Shown: one piece after another, positions 6,249 to 13,075 of the stretch
Layout of the letters: each line of letters opens with the position of its first letter
Position numbering within the stretch: the first letter of the stretch is position 1
Origin: JBBRYW01 sp038237235
Lineage (GTDB): Bacteria > Actinomycetota > Thermoleophilia > Gaiellales > Gaiellaceae
Assembly: GCA_038237235.1 (NCBI GenBank)
Contig: JBBRYW010000028.1
Location: 1 to 27,728, forward strand
Length of the DNA: 27,728 nt
Direction: 5' to 3'
Notes under the pieces: generated by a model
Seen by the model: only the letters and a program-made list of their open reading frames with translations
Told to the model about the DNA's origin: nothing
Database searches by the model: none
Made by a program: the position numbers and the translations under genes

Positions 6249-7607
6249 GTGGACGCCCTCGCTGTCTTCCAGGCGATCTTCGCCGCGGCCGCCGTCGCCG
6301 CGGCGGTCTCGCTCGTCCTCGGCTTCCTCGGCAGAGAGGATCGTCTGGCGCTCTTCGTCGCAGGCCTCATCGCCGCCGCTGGAGCAGCCGCCTGGGCGGC
6401 TCTCGCATTCGATCCGAGCGCGAACCTCGCCGTCGCCGCAGCCGGGATCTCGGCGGCCGCTTTCGCCGCCGCCGCGGCCTTCCCGCTCGGCCGGGCGGTC
6501 ATCCGCAGCCGGCGGCTCGAGGAGCGAGCCGAGCGAGCCCAGGCCAGGCTTGCCGAGGTCGTCTCGCGAAGCGCCGAAGAGCGCGCGGCCGAGCTCGAGC
6601 GGATCCTGGCGCGAGCGCGGGCGGACTCCGTCTCGCTGCTGGCGCAACAAGAAGGGCAGATCGCCGAGGAGCGGCTTCGCGCCGTCGCCGAGCAGCGCCG
6701 CGAGCTGCAGAGCGACCTCGCCGGCTCGGTTTCGGCGGCGCAGGCTCGCGTCGATCAGCGCCTGGCCGCCTGGGCGGAAGATCTCGACCGCGCTCAGCAG
6801 GCGCTTTCGCTTCAGGCAACCCGCGTCACCCAACGTCACGAGAAGGTGTTGAAGGAAACCGAGGCCCGGATCGAGATCGAGGCCCGCCGGCTCGACGCCG
6901 ACGCGAAGCGGGCGCGCGAGACGGTACTTCGCTTTCGCGAGGAGGTCGAGCGGCTCGCGCGCGAGGCGGTCGAGGCGGCGCGGGGTGAGATGGAGATTCA
7001 CATCATGGACCGGCGGCGTGCTCTCGACGAGGTGGAGGGACGGCTGAAGGGGCGTGAACGGAGATTGCAGGAGGAGATCGAGCGCCATGAGACCGAAGCC
7101 GCGACGCGGTTGCAGGCGAGTTTCGCGGACGTCGAGCGCCGCCAGGTCGAGCAGCTCGAGCGGGTGGTGAGCCGGGCGGCGAGCCGTTACGCAGAGGCGG
7201 CGAGCCAGCAGTTCGAGGAGGCGGCCAAGCGCGCCCGCGAGGGAACCGCGCAGCGGCTGGCAAGGGAGCTCGAACGTGCGGTCGCCACCTTCGTGCGAGA
7301 TGCCCAATCCGTGCTCTCCGAGCGACTGACGCACGTGGGGCATATCGGTGCACAGCGACTCGAACGCCGGTTCGAGGACGTCGCGGGCGGGCTCGAGCAG
7401 CAGCGGGACGAGCTCCTCGCCGGGGTCGAGCGGCGAGTCGCCGACCTCGAGGCTGAGCTGAGGCGCCGGCTCGAGGCGCTCGCCGCGGACACGGAGGCCG
7501 AGCGTGGGATCCTGGAGGCCCGTATCCACGGTCTGTCGCGCCGGCTCGATGAGATCGTGGCGCGGGCTGAGGAACGCCTCGGCGCGCTCCAGCTCACGGG
7601 CGAGTAG
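6249..7607 (+). CDS. Membrane-anchored long coiled-coil protein, function unknown
   Basis: The product is about 452 aa. The first 80 residues hold three Ala-rich hydrophobic segments (roughly 4-26, 33-52 and 57-78) separated by short charged loops. The rest, from about residue 88 to the end, is almost unbroken charged helix rich in Arg, Glu, Ala and Leu with heptad-like spacing, for example RRLEERAERAQARL and RRQVEQLERVVSRAA. This predicts a membrane anchor with a long cytoplasmic coiled coil. I recognise no enzyme motif. Architecture of this kind suits scaffolding, polar or chromosome-organising proteins, but that is inference. Two adjacent GTGs could be used; 6249 fits the -10 spacing better. 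It is convergent with the 65-aa gene 22 nt downstream. Confidence 0.75.
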   Translation: MDALAVFQAIFAAAAVAAAVSLVLGFLGREDRLALFVAGLIAAAGAAAWAALAFDPSANLAVAAAGISAAAFAAAAAFPLGRAVIRSRRLEERAERAQARLAEVVSRSAEERAAELERILARARADSVSLLAQQEGQIAEERLRAVAEQRRELQSDLAGSVSAAQARVDQRLAAWAEDLDRAQQALSLQATRVTQRHEKVLKETEARIEIEARRLDADAKRARETVLRFREEVERLAREAVEAARGEMEIHIMDRRRALDEVEGRLKGRERRLQEEIERHETEAATRLQASFADVERRQVEQLERVVSRAASRYAEAASQQFEEAAKRAREGTAQRLARELERAVATFVRDAQSVLSERLTHVGHIGAQRLERRFEDVAGGLEQQRDELLAGVERRVADLEAELRRRLEALAADTEAERGILEARIHGLSRRLDEIVARAEERLGALQLTGE

Positions 7608-7629
7608 TACCGGAACGGGGACCTCGCTG

Positions 7630-7827
7630 CTAGAGCAGGATCTCGGCTGCGGTCTTGTGCCTGCAGCCGTTCCGTACCAGCTCCACGGCCCGATGGAGAT
7701 CAGCCTCGCTCCCGGCAATTCTCTCGGCTAGAGGCAGTGGATAGCCGGCCTCGATCAGCACGTGCAGCCGCCAGCTCTCGACTTTCTCGCGCTCGCTGTC
7801 TCGCTCGACGACTTCGGTCTCGCTCAT
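7630..7827 (-). CDS. 65-aa hypothetical actinobacterial protein
   Basis: The product is 65 aa and soluble: an acidic N-terminal 15 residues, then WRLHVLIEAGYPLPLAERIA, a short acidic turn, DLHRAVELVRNGC and KTAAEILL. I have seen this kind of short helical protein in Thermoleophilia genomes but know no function. The GYPLPLAERIA / DLHRAVELV layout loosely resembles a three-helix UBA-like bundle, which is only an impression. The ATG at 7827 follows a G-rich GGGGGGTC 5 nt upstream as a weak Shine-Dalgarno; upstream extension in frame is possible but poorly supported. It is divergent from xseA and convergent with the coiled-coil gene. Confidence 0.7.
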   Translation of the reverse strand: MSETEVVERDSEREKVESWRLHVLIEAGYPLPLAERIAGSEADLHRAVELVRNGCRHKTAAEILL

Positions 7828-7838
7828 TCTGACCCCCC

Positions 7839-7860
7839 GTTCGTCCTCCTCTAGACGAAC
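7839..7860. repeat. Inverted repeat in the 65-aa gene / xseA divergent region
   Basis: Perfect 7-bp arms GTTCGTC and GACGAAC are separated by 8 nt, 11 nt from the ATG at 7827. It could be an operator or, on the minus-strand transcript, a leader hairpin near the ribosome-binding region. No known factor site is recognised. Confidence 0.4.
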
Positions 7861-7924
7861 CCTTCCTACGAAAGTTGGAGAAATGTGCTCGAACACGCGC
7901 ATCCTCGAAGCGGGCGGCGGGCGG

Positions 7925-7943
7925 CGTGGCATGCTGAGCCACG
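7925..7943. repeat. Inverted repeat abutting the xseA start codon
   Basis: Perfect 6-bp arms CGTGGC and GCCACG are separated by 7 nt and end at the base before the xseA ATG. The repeat covers the candidate -10 hexamer CATGCT, so a protein bound here would block the promoter. It does not match the actinobacterial LexA box that I know (GAAC-N4-GTTC core). Confidence 0.4.
7930..7935 (+). promoter_or_regulatory. Candidate -10 box CATGCT for xseA
   Basis: CATGCT fits NANNNT and lies 8 nt before the ATG at 7944. No Shine-Dalgarno sequence is seen, so a leaderless or very short leader is likely. It is weaker than the TAGNNT boxes elsewhere. Confidence 0.4.
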
Positions 7944-9098
7944 ATGAAAGTCGAGGCGATCGACTACGGCGAGCGCAAGGTGTACACGGTCGCCTCCTTC
8001 AACCGGGGGGTCGCAAGCTGGCTGACGCGGCTTCCGAGCGTGTGGGTCGAGGGTGAGGTGACGGAGCTTCGCCGTCAGGAGCGCTGGCAGAGCGTCTTCT
8101 TCACTCTCAAGGATCCAATCGACGGCGCTTGCCTGGGTGTGACGATGCCGCGAGGCCGATTCGATGGACTTCAACTCGATCTCGGCGACGGCGAGCGGAT
8201 CCACGTCTACGGCCGCCCCGAGCTGTTCGAGGCTCGAGGCGACTTCCGGCTGAGGGCCCTCACGATCGAGCGGCTCGGGCTCGGCCAGCATCTGGCCGAC
8301 CTCGAACGGCGCAAGCAGCGCCTCGCTGCGGAGGGCCTCTTCGGGGCGGCGCGGAAGCGGCCTCTCCCTCGGCTCCCGCGGCGGATCGGTCTGGTGACGG
8401 GAAATGACGCCGCGGCGAAGCAGGACGTGATCACGGCGATTACCACCCGCTTCCCGCCGGCGCGCATCGTTGTCGTCGAGACGTATGTTCAGGGGCCGCA
8501 GGCAGCGCGCGCGGTCGCCTCGGCGCTGCAGCGGCTTTGCTCCTTGCCCGACATCGACGTGATCATCGTCGCGCGGGGTGGCGGCAGCTTCGAGGATCTG
8601 CTGCCGTTCAGCGACGAATCGCTCGTGCGAGCCATTGCTTCGTCGCCGATCCCCGTGGTCACCGCCGTGGGGCACGAGCAGGACACGCCGCTCTGTGATC
8701 TGGCGGCGGACGTCCGAGCCTCGACTCCGAGCGTTGCGGGCCGGCTCGTGGTGCCCGACCTGGAGGGACTCGAGGAAGAGCTTGCTCGCGGACGCGGCGC
8801 GCTCCGGCGCGGAGTGGAGCGTGCGCTCGAGCGCGACCGGCGCGCCCTGACCGTGCTGCGCGACCGGCTCCGGCGCGCGCCCAGCCTCCTCGTCGAGCGC
8901 CGTACGGCGCGGCTCGAGCGAGCCGCAGCCCAGCTCCGCGCCCTTTCGCCCAGGGCAACCCTCGAGCGCGGGTACGCGATCGTCCGCACCGACCGCGGCG
9001 TCGTCCACTCCGCAAGGACGCTCGAGCCGGGCCTCCGCGTGGACGTGGAGCTCGCCGAGGGAGGGTTCGGAGCCCGCGTCGAGGAGACGGCGCCGTGA
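7944..9098 (+). CDS. xseA: Exodeoxyribonuclease VII large subunit
   Basis: The 384-aa protein is the catalytic subunit of exonuclease VII, which degrades single-stranded DNA from both ends in repair. An N-terminal OB-fold (about 20-100, VWVEGEVTELRR then SVFFTLKD) is followed by the catalytic domain with IGLVTGNDAAAKQDVITAITTRFP, VIIVARGGGSFEDLLPFSDE and VVTAVGHEQDTPLCDLAADVRASTPS, all hallmark XseA blocks. The C-terminal part is the long Arg-rich coiled coil that binds XseB, ending in LSPRATLERGYAIV. It is slightly shorter than the E. coli protein, mainly in the coiled coil. The stop overlaps the xseB start by 4 nt (GTGA), so the subunits are coupled. Confidence 0.96.
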   Translation: MKVEAIDYGERKVYTVASFNRGVASWLTRLPSVWVEGEVTELRRQERWQSVFFTLKDPIDGACLGVTMPRGRFDGLQLDLGDGERIHVYGRPELFEARGDFRLRALTIERLGLGQHLADLERRKQRLAAEGLFGAARKRPLPRLPRRIGLVTGNDAAAKQDVITAITTRFPPARIVVVETYVQGPQAARAVASALQRLCSLPDIDVIIVARGGGSFEDLLPFSDESLVRAIASSPIPVVTAVGHEQDTPLCDLAADVRASTPSVAGRLVVPDLEGLEEELARGRGALRRGVERALERDRRALTVLRDRLRRAPSLLVERRTARLERAAAQLRALSPRATLERGYAIVRTDRGVVHSARTLEPGLRVDVELAEGGFGARVEETAP

Positions 9099-9310
9099 CG
9101 CAGGAACCCGCAAGCTTCGAGGAGGCCCAGACCGAGCTCGAGCGCATCGTCGGCGAGCTCGAGAGCGGCCGGGCCGACCTGGACCGGGCGATCGAGCTCT
9201 GGCAGCGGGGAGAAGAGCTCTATCGCTTCTGCCGCGACAAACTCGACCGGGCAGAGGGCCACATCGAGGAGTTGGCGCAGCGGGTGGAAGCCGTCCGTCC
9301 GGACCCTTGA
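9095..9310 (+). CDS. xseB: Exodeoxyribonuclease VII small subunit
   Basis: The 71-aa helical protein fits XseB in size and pattern: SFEEAQTELERIVGELESG, then LDRAIELWQRGEELYRFCRDKLDRAE. Several copies bind the coiled coil of XseA. The GTG start overlaps the xseA stop by 4 nt. No second function or odd residue is seen. Confidence 0.95.
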   Translation: MTQEPASFEEAQTELERIVGELESGRADLDRAIELWQRGEELYRFCRDKLDRAEGHIEELAQRVEAVRPDP

Positions 9311-9347
9311 GCGGGCACTGGGGACGCACGCCAAGCGGTGCCTTCCC

Positions 9348-9359
9348 ACGGGACCCCGT
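9348..9359. repeat. Short inverted repeat in the promoter of the cNMP-domain gene
   Basis: ACGGG-AC-CCCGT is a perfect 5-bp-arm inverted repeat, 7 nt upstream of the -10 box at 9367. Its place between -35 and -10 would suit an operator, but it is short and GC-rich and could be chance. Confidence 0.3.
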
Positions 9360-9366
9360 AGGTGCA

Positions 9367-9372
9367 TAGAAT
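9367..9372 (+). promoter_or_regulatory. -10 box TAGAAT for leaderless start at 9379
   Basis: TAGAAT, one of the best -10 matches in the window, ends 6 nt before the ATG at 9379. TTCCCA 18 nt further upstream (9343-9348) is a weak -35. No Shine-Dalgarno sequence lies before the ATG. Confidence 0.65.
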
Positions 9373-9378
9373 CCGCAC

Positions 9379-9798
9379 ATGCCCGCCCAGCTGGAGTTGC
9401 TCCAGAAGGTCCCGCTCTTCGAGAACCTCGACCGGCGGGAGCTGCAGTCGATCGCCCAGTCGTTCAAGGAGCGCACGTTCTCGGCGGGCGACACGGTCGC
9501 AACGGAGGGGACGGGCGGAATCGGCTTCTTCGTGATCGGAGAAGGCCAAGCGAAGATCAGCGTGCGCGGTGACGAACGGGCGACGCTCGGCCCGGGCGAT
9601 TACTTCGGCGAGGTCGCGCTCATCGACGACGGCGCGCGCACGGCCACCGTCACGGCGGCGTCGGATCTCACCTGTTACGGGCTGACCGCCTGGGACTTCC
9701 GTCCCTTTGTCGAGCAGAACGCGTCGATCGCGTGGAAGCTCCTCCAGGTTCTTGCGAAGCGGCTTCGCGAGGCGGGGGAGCGCGAGGGCGCTTCTTAG
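9379..9798 (+). CDS. Stand-alone cyclic nucleotide-binding domain protein
   Basis: The 139-aa protein is a complete CRP/cNMP-binding beta-barrel: VPLFENLDRRELQSIAQSFKERTFSAGDTV, the GIGFFVIGEGQAKISV strand pair, and the phosphate-binding cassette GDYFGEVALIDDGARTATVTA, with the Glu and Arg that hold ribose and phosphate in true sensors. After the C-helix (IAWKLLQVLAKRLREA) the protein ends; no helix-turn-helix or enzymatic domain follows. It would act as a free ligand-binding module or partner another protein. The usual PRTAT is ARTAT here. The gene is probably monocistronic, with a leaderless promoter, and its TAG overlaps the convergent glycerate kinase stop. Confidence 0.88.
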   Translation: MPAQLELLQKVPLFENLDRRELQSIAQSFKERTFSAGDTVATEGTGGIGFFVIGEGQAKISVRGDERATLGPGDYFGEVALIDDGARTATVTAASDLTCYGLTAWDFRPFVEQNASIAWKLLQVLAKRLREAGEREGAS

Positions 9799-10754
9799 AT
9801 CACGTCCCTTGCCAGGCGCTCGCCGAGCGCCACGAGATCCTCGGACGCCCGTCCACGGCGTCCGCTCAGCTCCTGCACGTCGACGCCCCGCGGGCGATGG
9901 GTAACCAGCCCCCCGAAGACCACGCACCGTACGCCGAGGTCGTCGCATGCGCGAGCGACCTCACCGGGAGCCTTACCCTCCCACGTCGCCTGATCGACCT
10001 GACCCTCCCCCGTCACGACAAGCGCCGCACCGTGGGCGCGTTCGCGAAACCCGATCGCCTCGAGCACGAGCTGACCACCCGGGACGAGCTCGGCGCCGAG
10101 AGCCGCGAGCGCGGCTCCGAGCCCGCCGCCGGCACCGGCACCTGGTAGCCGCGCGAAGCCGGACAGCGAGCGCCTCGACGCGAGCCGGCGCTCCAGCTCA
10201 GCCACCTGCTCCGGCGACGCACCCTTCTGCGGGCCGAAGACTCGCGCGGCGCCGCGGGGGCCAAGCAAGGGGTTCCGGACGTCGCAGGCGACGCGCGCGG
10301 GCACCGGGAAGCCGCCCACAACCTCCTGCAAGCCGGCTCCCCCGTCGACGGTAGCCGTCCCGCCGACGCAGAGGAGCAGAGCGTCGGGCGCCGCGTCGAG
10401 CGCGGCGTGGATCAGCTCGCCGAACCCGCGGCTCGTGGCGTGCAACGGGTCGAGCTCGTCGGGCGCGAGGCGGGGCAGCCCGATCGCCTCGGCGGATTCC
10501 ACGACGGCCGTCCCGTCGGGGAGAAGCAGCCAGCGGCCCTCGATCCCCCGTCCGAGAGGATCCGAGACACTCGCGTGCCGCCACTCCCCGCCGAGCGCCC
10601 CGTGCAGGACCTCGGCTGTCCCCTCCCCTCCGTCGGCAACCGGCAGCTCCTCCGCCTGAACGCCCCCACGCGCAAACCCACGGGCCAGCGCGCTAGCCGC
10701 ATCAATCGACGTCAGGACCCCTTTGAGGCTCGCCGGCGCGGCTAGAACGCGCAT
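9795..10754 (-). CDS. Glycerate kinase (GarK/GlxK family)
   Basis: The 319-aa protein matches the type I glycerate kinase family, which phosphorylates D-glycerate using ATP. Landmarks are the N-terminal APASLKGVLTS, the PVADGGEGT block (about 38-46), SDPLG, a DALLLCVGGTATVDGGAGL nucleotide loop, GAGAGGGLGAAL, and VVTGEGQVDQATWEGKAPGEVA near the C-terminus. Length is about 50-60 residues shorter than the E. coli enzymes, with shortened middle segments, as is common in actinobacteria. It lies 42 nt downstream of the YbhN-like gene and may be in the same transcript; there is no clear Shine-Dalgarno. Nothing nearby supplies glycerate, so its metabolic context is unclear. Confidence 0.9.
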   Translation of the reverse strand: MRVLAAPASLKGVLTSIDAASALARGFARGGVQAEELPVADGGEGTAEVLHGALGGEWRHASVSDPLGRGIEGRWLLLPDGTAVVESAEAIGLPRLAPDELDPLHATSRGFGELIHAALDAAPDALLLCVGGTATVDGGAGLQEVVGGFPVPARVACDVRNPLLGPRGAARVFGPQKGASPEQVAELERRLASRRSLSGFARLPGAGAGGGLGAALAALGAELVPGGQLVLEAIGFRERAHGAALVVTGEGQVDQATWEGKAPGEVARACDDLGVRCVVFGGLVTHRPRGVDVQELSGRRGRASEDLVALGERLARDVI

Positions 10755-10796
10755 TCGCCCGGAAAGGCGAGAACGCCGCCGCTCGAGGGCGACTGG

Positions 10797-11870
10797 CTAC
10801 CTCGTGAGAGAGGCGCGCTCACGAACGGCCTCGGTCTCCGCCTCCGCTGCATCGGGGCGCTCGCCGGCCTGCTCCTCTGCGGCCTCCGACGCGTCCGGCA
10901 TCCCCCTGAGCATCGCGAACGACAACCCCTCGCGGGCGAGGAAGAGCAGTCCGACCCCGACGCCGATCGATGCCTCGATCGCCTGCAGTCCGAGCCCGAA
11001 GGCGAATCCGCGCGCGTAGGCCACGCCGTACTGCACGAGCGGCAGCGCGATCGCCGCCTGCAGGAGCCCGACGTTCCCGGGCCAGAGCGGGAAGATGGTC
11101 GCCAGGTTCATCAGGACGAGGACGAGACCCGCGGCGGGGAGCGGCGAGTGGATGTGAAAAGCGCGCATGGCCGTGTAGACGGCGAGGAGCTGACAGAGCC
11201 AGCCGAGCGACTGGAACACGGTCGCCTCTACCGCGGGCAGCGGCTCGCGCAGGACGCCGAGGCCCTGCCGCGTCATTGTCACGACCCGGCGGATCGGGCC
11301 GAGGCCGTCCACGACCGATCGCTGCGGTCGGCGCGCACTCACGAGCGCCAGCGCGAACAGAGCGGCTCCGATGACGACGACGAGGGCCAGGCTCGTGATG
11401 GCCCAGTGCGGGATCTTCGCGGTCGCGAGGACGTAGCCGATCAGGGCAAGCGATGGGAACAGGTCGAAGATGCGATGAGCGAAGACCGTGCCGACGAGCG
11501 TCGCCCATGCGCCTTGACGTCCGGGAAGCTTGCGGGTGAGGACGGCAACGCGCGCGAGCTCGCCCACGCGCCCGGGAAGCACCGCGTTCGCGAAGAGCCC
11601 GACGGAGAACGCGGAGAACAACGCGCCGTAGCCGGGGCGCGGCGGCGCCATCGCCTGGCGGACGACGGTCCGCCAGGCAAGCGAGCGGACCAGCACCGAG
11701 GCGAGGTTGAGCGCGACGGCGGCCACGACCCATCTCCAGCGGACGACTGTGAAAACCTCTCGGATCGTTCCCCAGTCTGGCCCGCGCCACCAGAGCAGGG
11801 CGGCGACCCCGGCCAGCAGCAGGATGCCGATCGCGGCGCGTATCCACGGGCTACGTGGCCCGAATCTCAT
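10797..11870 (-). CDS. YbhN/UPF0104-type membrane protein (LPG synthase TM domain-like)
   Basis: The 357-aa integral membrane protein has about eight hydrophobic helices and a charged Glu/Ala-rich cytoplasmic tail. It shows the AglD/YbhN/MprF-flippase-like pattern: NLASVLVRSLAWRTVV, FSVGLFANAVLPGRVGELARVAVL, and a late VLVLMNLATIFPLWPGNVGLLQAA, matching the family PGxxGxxE and P-G-N-x-G blocks. The homologous half of MprF moves lysyl-phosphatidylglycerol across the membrane; there is no synthase domain here. The ATG at 11870 is 7 nt after the stop of the PimA-like glycosyltransferase gene. The pairing suggests handling of a glycosylated lipid, which is inference. Confidence 0.85.
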   Translation of the reverse strand: MRFGPRSPWIRAAIGILLLAGVAALLWWRGPDWGTIREVFTVVRWRWVVAAVALNLASVLVRSLAWRTVVRQAMAPPRPGYGALFSAFSVGLFANAVLPGRVGELARVAVLTRKLPGRQGAWATLVGTVFAHRIFDLFPSLALIGYVLATAKIPHWAITSLALVVVIGAALFALALVSARRPQRSVVDGLGPIRRVVTMTRQGLGVLREPLPAVEATVFQSLGWLCQLLAVYTAMRAFHIHSPLPAAGLVLVLMNLATIFPLWPGNVGLLQAAIALPLVQYGVAYARGFAFGLGLQAIEASIGVGVGLLFLAREGLSFAMLRGMPDASEAAEEQAGERPDAAEAETEAVRERASLTR

Positions 11871-11877
11871 CGCGTGT

Positions 11878-13014
11878 TTAAGGTCTCGCTCGCCACGGCC
11901 CGGATACGTCCTCGTAGATCGCGGCCAGCCGGCCGGCGATCTCGTCCCAGGAGTATCGCTCTTGAGCCAACGCACGCGCGGCGCTCCCGAGAGCCTGGCG
12001 CCGACTCTCGTCGGCCAGAAGGCCGGCGACGGCGTCCGCGAGCGCGTTCGGGTCGCCGGGCGGCACGGAGACTCCCGTGTCCGCGTTCGTCACATCCCGG
12101 TACCCCGGAATGTCGGATGCAACGACCGGCGTCGCACACGCAAACGCGCGCGTCAGGACCATGCCGAAGCTCTCGCCGCCGAGTGAGGGGGAGACGAGCG
12201 CCTTCGCGCCGAGCAGCGTTTCGGTCAGATCTTCCTGCGAGAGAAAGCCGACGACGTCGACGCCCTCATCGGAGATCCGCAACCGCGCGAGCAGCAGCCG
12301 GACGGCGAGAGGGTCGGCGCCGGCAACGGTGAGTCGCGCCCCCGTCTCGCGCCGGATGCGCGGCCAGGCCCTGAGGAGGACGTGAAGACCCTTCCTAGCC
12401 TCCTGGCGGCCGGCGAACACGATCCGGTGCTCACGGCCTCCCGGCTCTGCAGACGGCGGGATCAGGACGCCGTTCGGGATGATCTCGTAGTTGCCGGGCA
12501 GGTAGCGGTGGGCCGTGTCGCACGCGGCCTGGGAGACGGCGATCCGGTGGTCGAGCCGCTCGGCAAGAAATCCCCAGACCGGCGTCGCAAGACGCATCCA
12601 GCGGAGCTCGCCGCTCGCGTGGAAGGTGCCGACGAGCGGCGACTGCGCGAGTGCGAGGGCCGCGATGCCCGGCACAGGCGTCATCGGCTCGTGGACGTGC
12701 ACGACGTCGAAGCGCTCCCGCTCCAGGAGGCGCCTGATCCGGAAGATCGCACGGGGGCTCAGGATGATGTTCGGCAGCGACCCATTCGCGGGCACGATCA
12801 CCGAGCGGCCGATCGGCAGGACCTCAGGCGGCGGGCTGCCGTGTCGCCCTACGCGCGGGTGCAGCACCCGCGTGAACTGGCCCGGCGGATCGTTCCCGAT
12901 CACGACTCGGACCTCGATGCCGCGCCGTTGCAGGGCAGCCGCCTGCAGCTCAGCGTGCTCGACGACTGCACCCCAGAACGACCATGAATACGGAACGACG
13001 ATGCCGACCTTCAC
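11878..13014 (-). CDS. GT4 glycosyltransferase, PimA-like
   Basis: The 378-aa protein is a GT-B glycosyltransferase of family GT4. It begins VKVGIVVPYSWSFWGAVVEHAELQAAAL, as in PimA-type phosphatidylinositol mannosyltransferases (where G-G-V-xxH is usual), and has DVVHVHEPMTPV, GTFHASGE, IIPNGV, a RIVFAGRQEARKGL nucleotide-sugar block and SPSLGGESFGMVLTRAFACATPVVASDIPG. In the E-x7-E donor motif the first Glu is present (GES) but the second position is Arg (TRA instead of VEA). The function is probably mannosylation or glycosylation of a lipid; substrate is uncertain. GTG 13014 is chosen because it begins the first beta strand and sits 6 nt from a -10 box. The longer frame upstream overlaps the divergent gene. 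Confidence 0.87.
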   Translation of the reverse strand: MKVGIVVPYSWSFWGAVVEHAELQAAALQRRGIEVRVVIGNDPPGQFTRVLHPRVGRHGSPPPEVLPIGRSVIVPANGSLPNIILSPRAIFRIRRLLERERFDVVHVHEPMTPVPGIAALALAQSPLVGTFHASGELRWMRLATPVWGFLAERLDHRIAVSQAACDTAHRYLPGNYEIIPNGVLIPPSAEPGGREHRIVFAGRQEARKGLHVLLRAWPRIRRETGARLTVAGADPLAVRLLLARLRISDEGVDVVGFLSQEDLTETLLGAKALVSPSLGGESFGMVLTRAFACATPVVASDIPGYRDVTNADTGVSVPPGDPNALADAVAGLLADESRRQALGSAARALAQERYSWDEIAGRLAAIYEDVSGPWRARP

Positions 13015-13020
13015 CGGCGA

Positions 13021-13026
13021 ACTATG
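13021..13026 (-). promoter_or_regulatory. Candidate -10 box CATAGT for the glycosyltransferase gene
   Basis: On the minus strand CATAGT ends 6 nt before the GTG at 13014. It lies in the 61-bp divergent region shared with the deaminase-like gene, whose own -10 is at 13064-13069. The 8-nt sequence CGGCGAAC occurs twice here (13015-13022 and 13041-13048). Confidence 0.5.
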
Positions 13027-13063
13027 CCCGAGCCCGAAGGCGGCGAACCCCCTTGCGCTGCCG

Positions 13064-13069
13064 TAGACT
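13064..13069 (+). promoter_or_regulatory. -10 box TAGACT for leaderless start at 13076
   Basis: TAGACT ends 6 nt before the ATG at 13076. Hexamer and spacing are identical to the box in front of the methyltransferase gene at 4776. No Shine-Dalgarno sequence is present. Confidence 0.65.
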
Positions 13070-13075
13070 CGAAGC

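Noticed and set aside
6018..7718. 566-codon open frame on the minus strand antisense to the coiled-coil gene
   Set aside because: Low-complexity translation. The plus-strand frame has membrane helices, heptads and a promoter-like box at its start.
7925..7943. SOS (LexA) box before xseA
   Set aside because: The arms CGTGGC/GCCACG do not contain the GAAC-N4-GTTC core of actinobacterial or Bacillus LexA sites.
7866..9494. 542-codon open frame on the minus strand antisense to xseA-xseB
   Set aside because: Covers both exonuclease VII genes, whose motifs are unmistakable, and itself has none.
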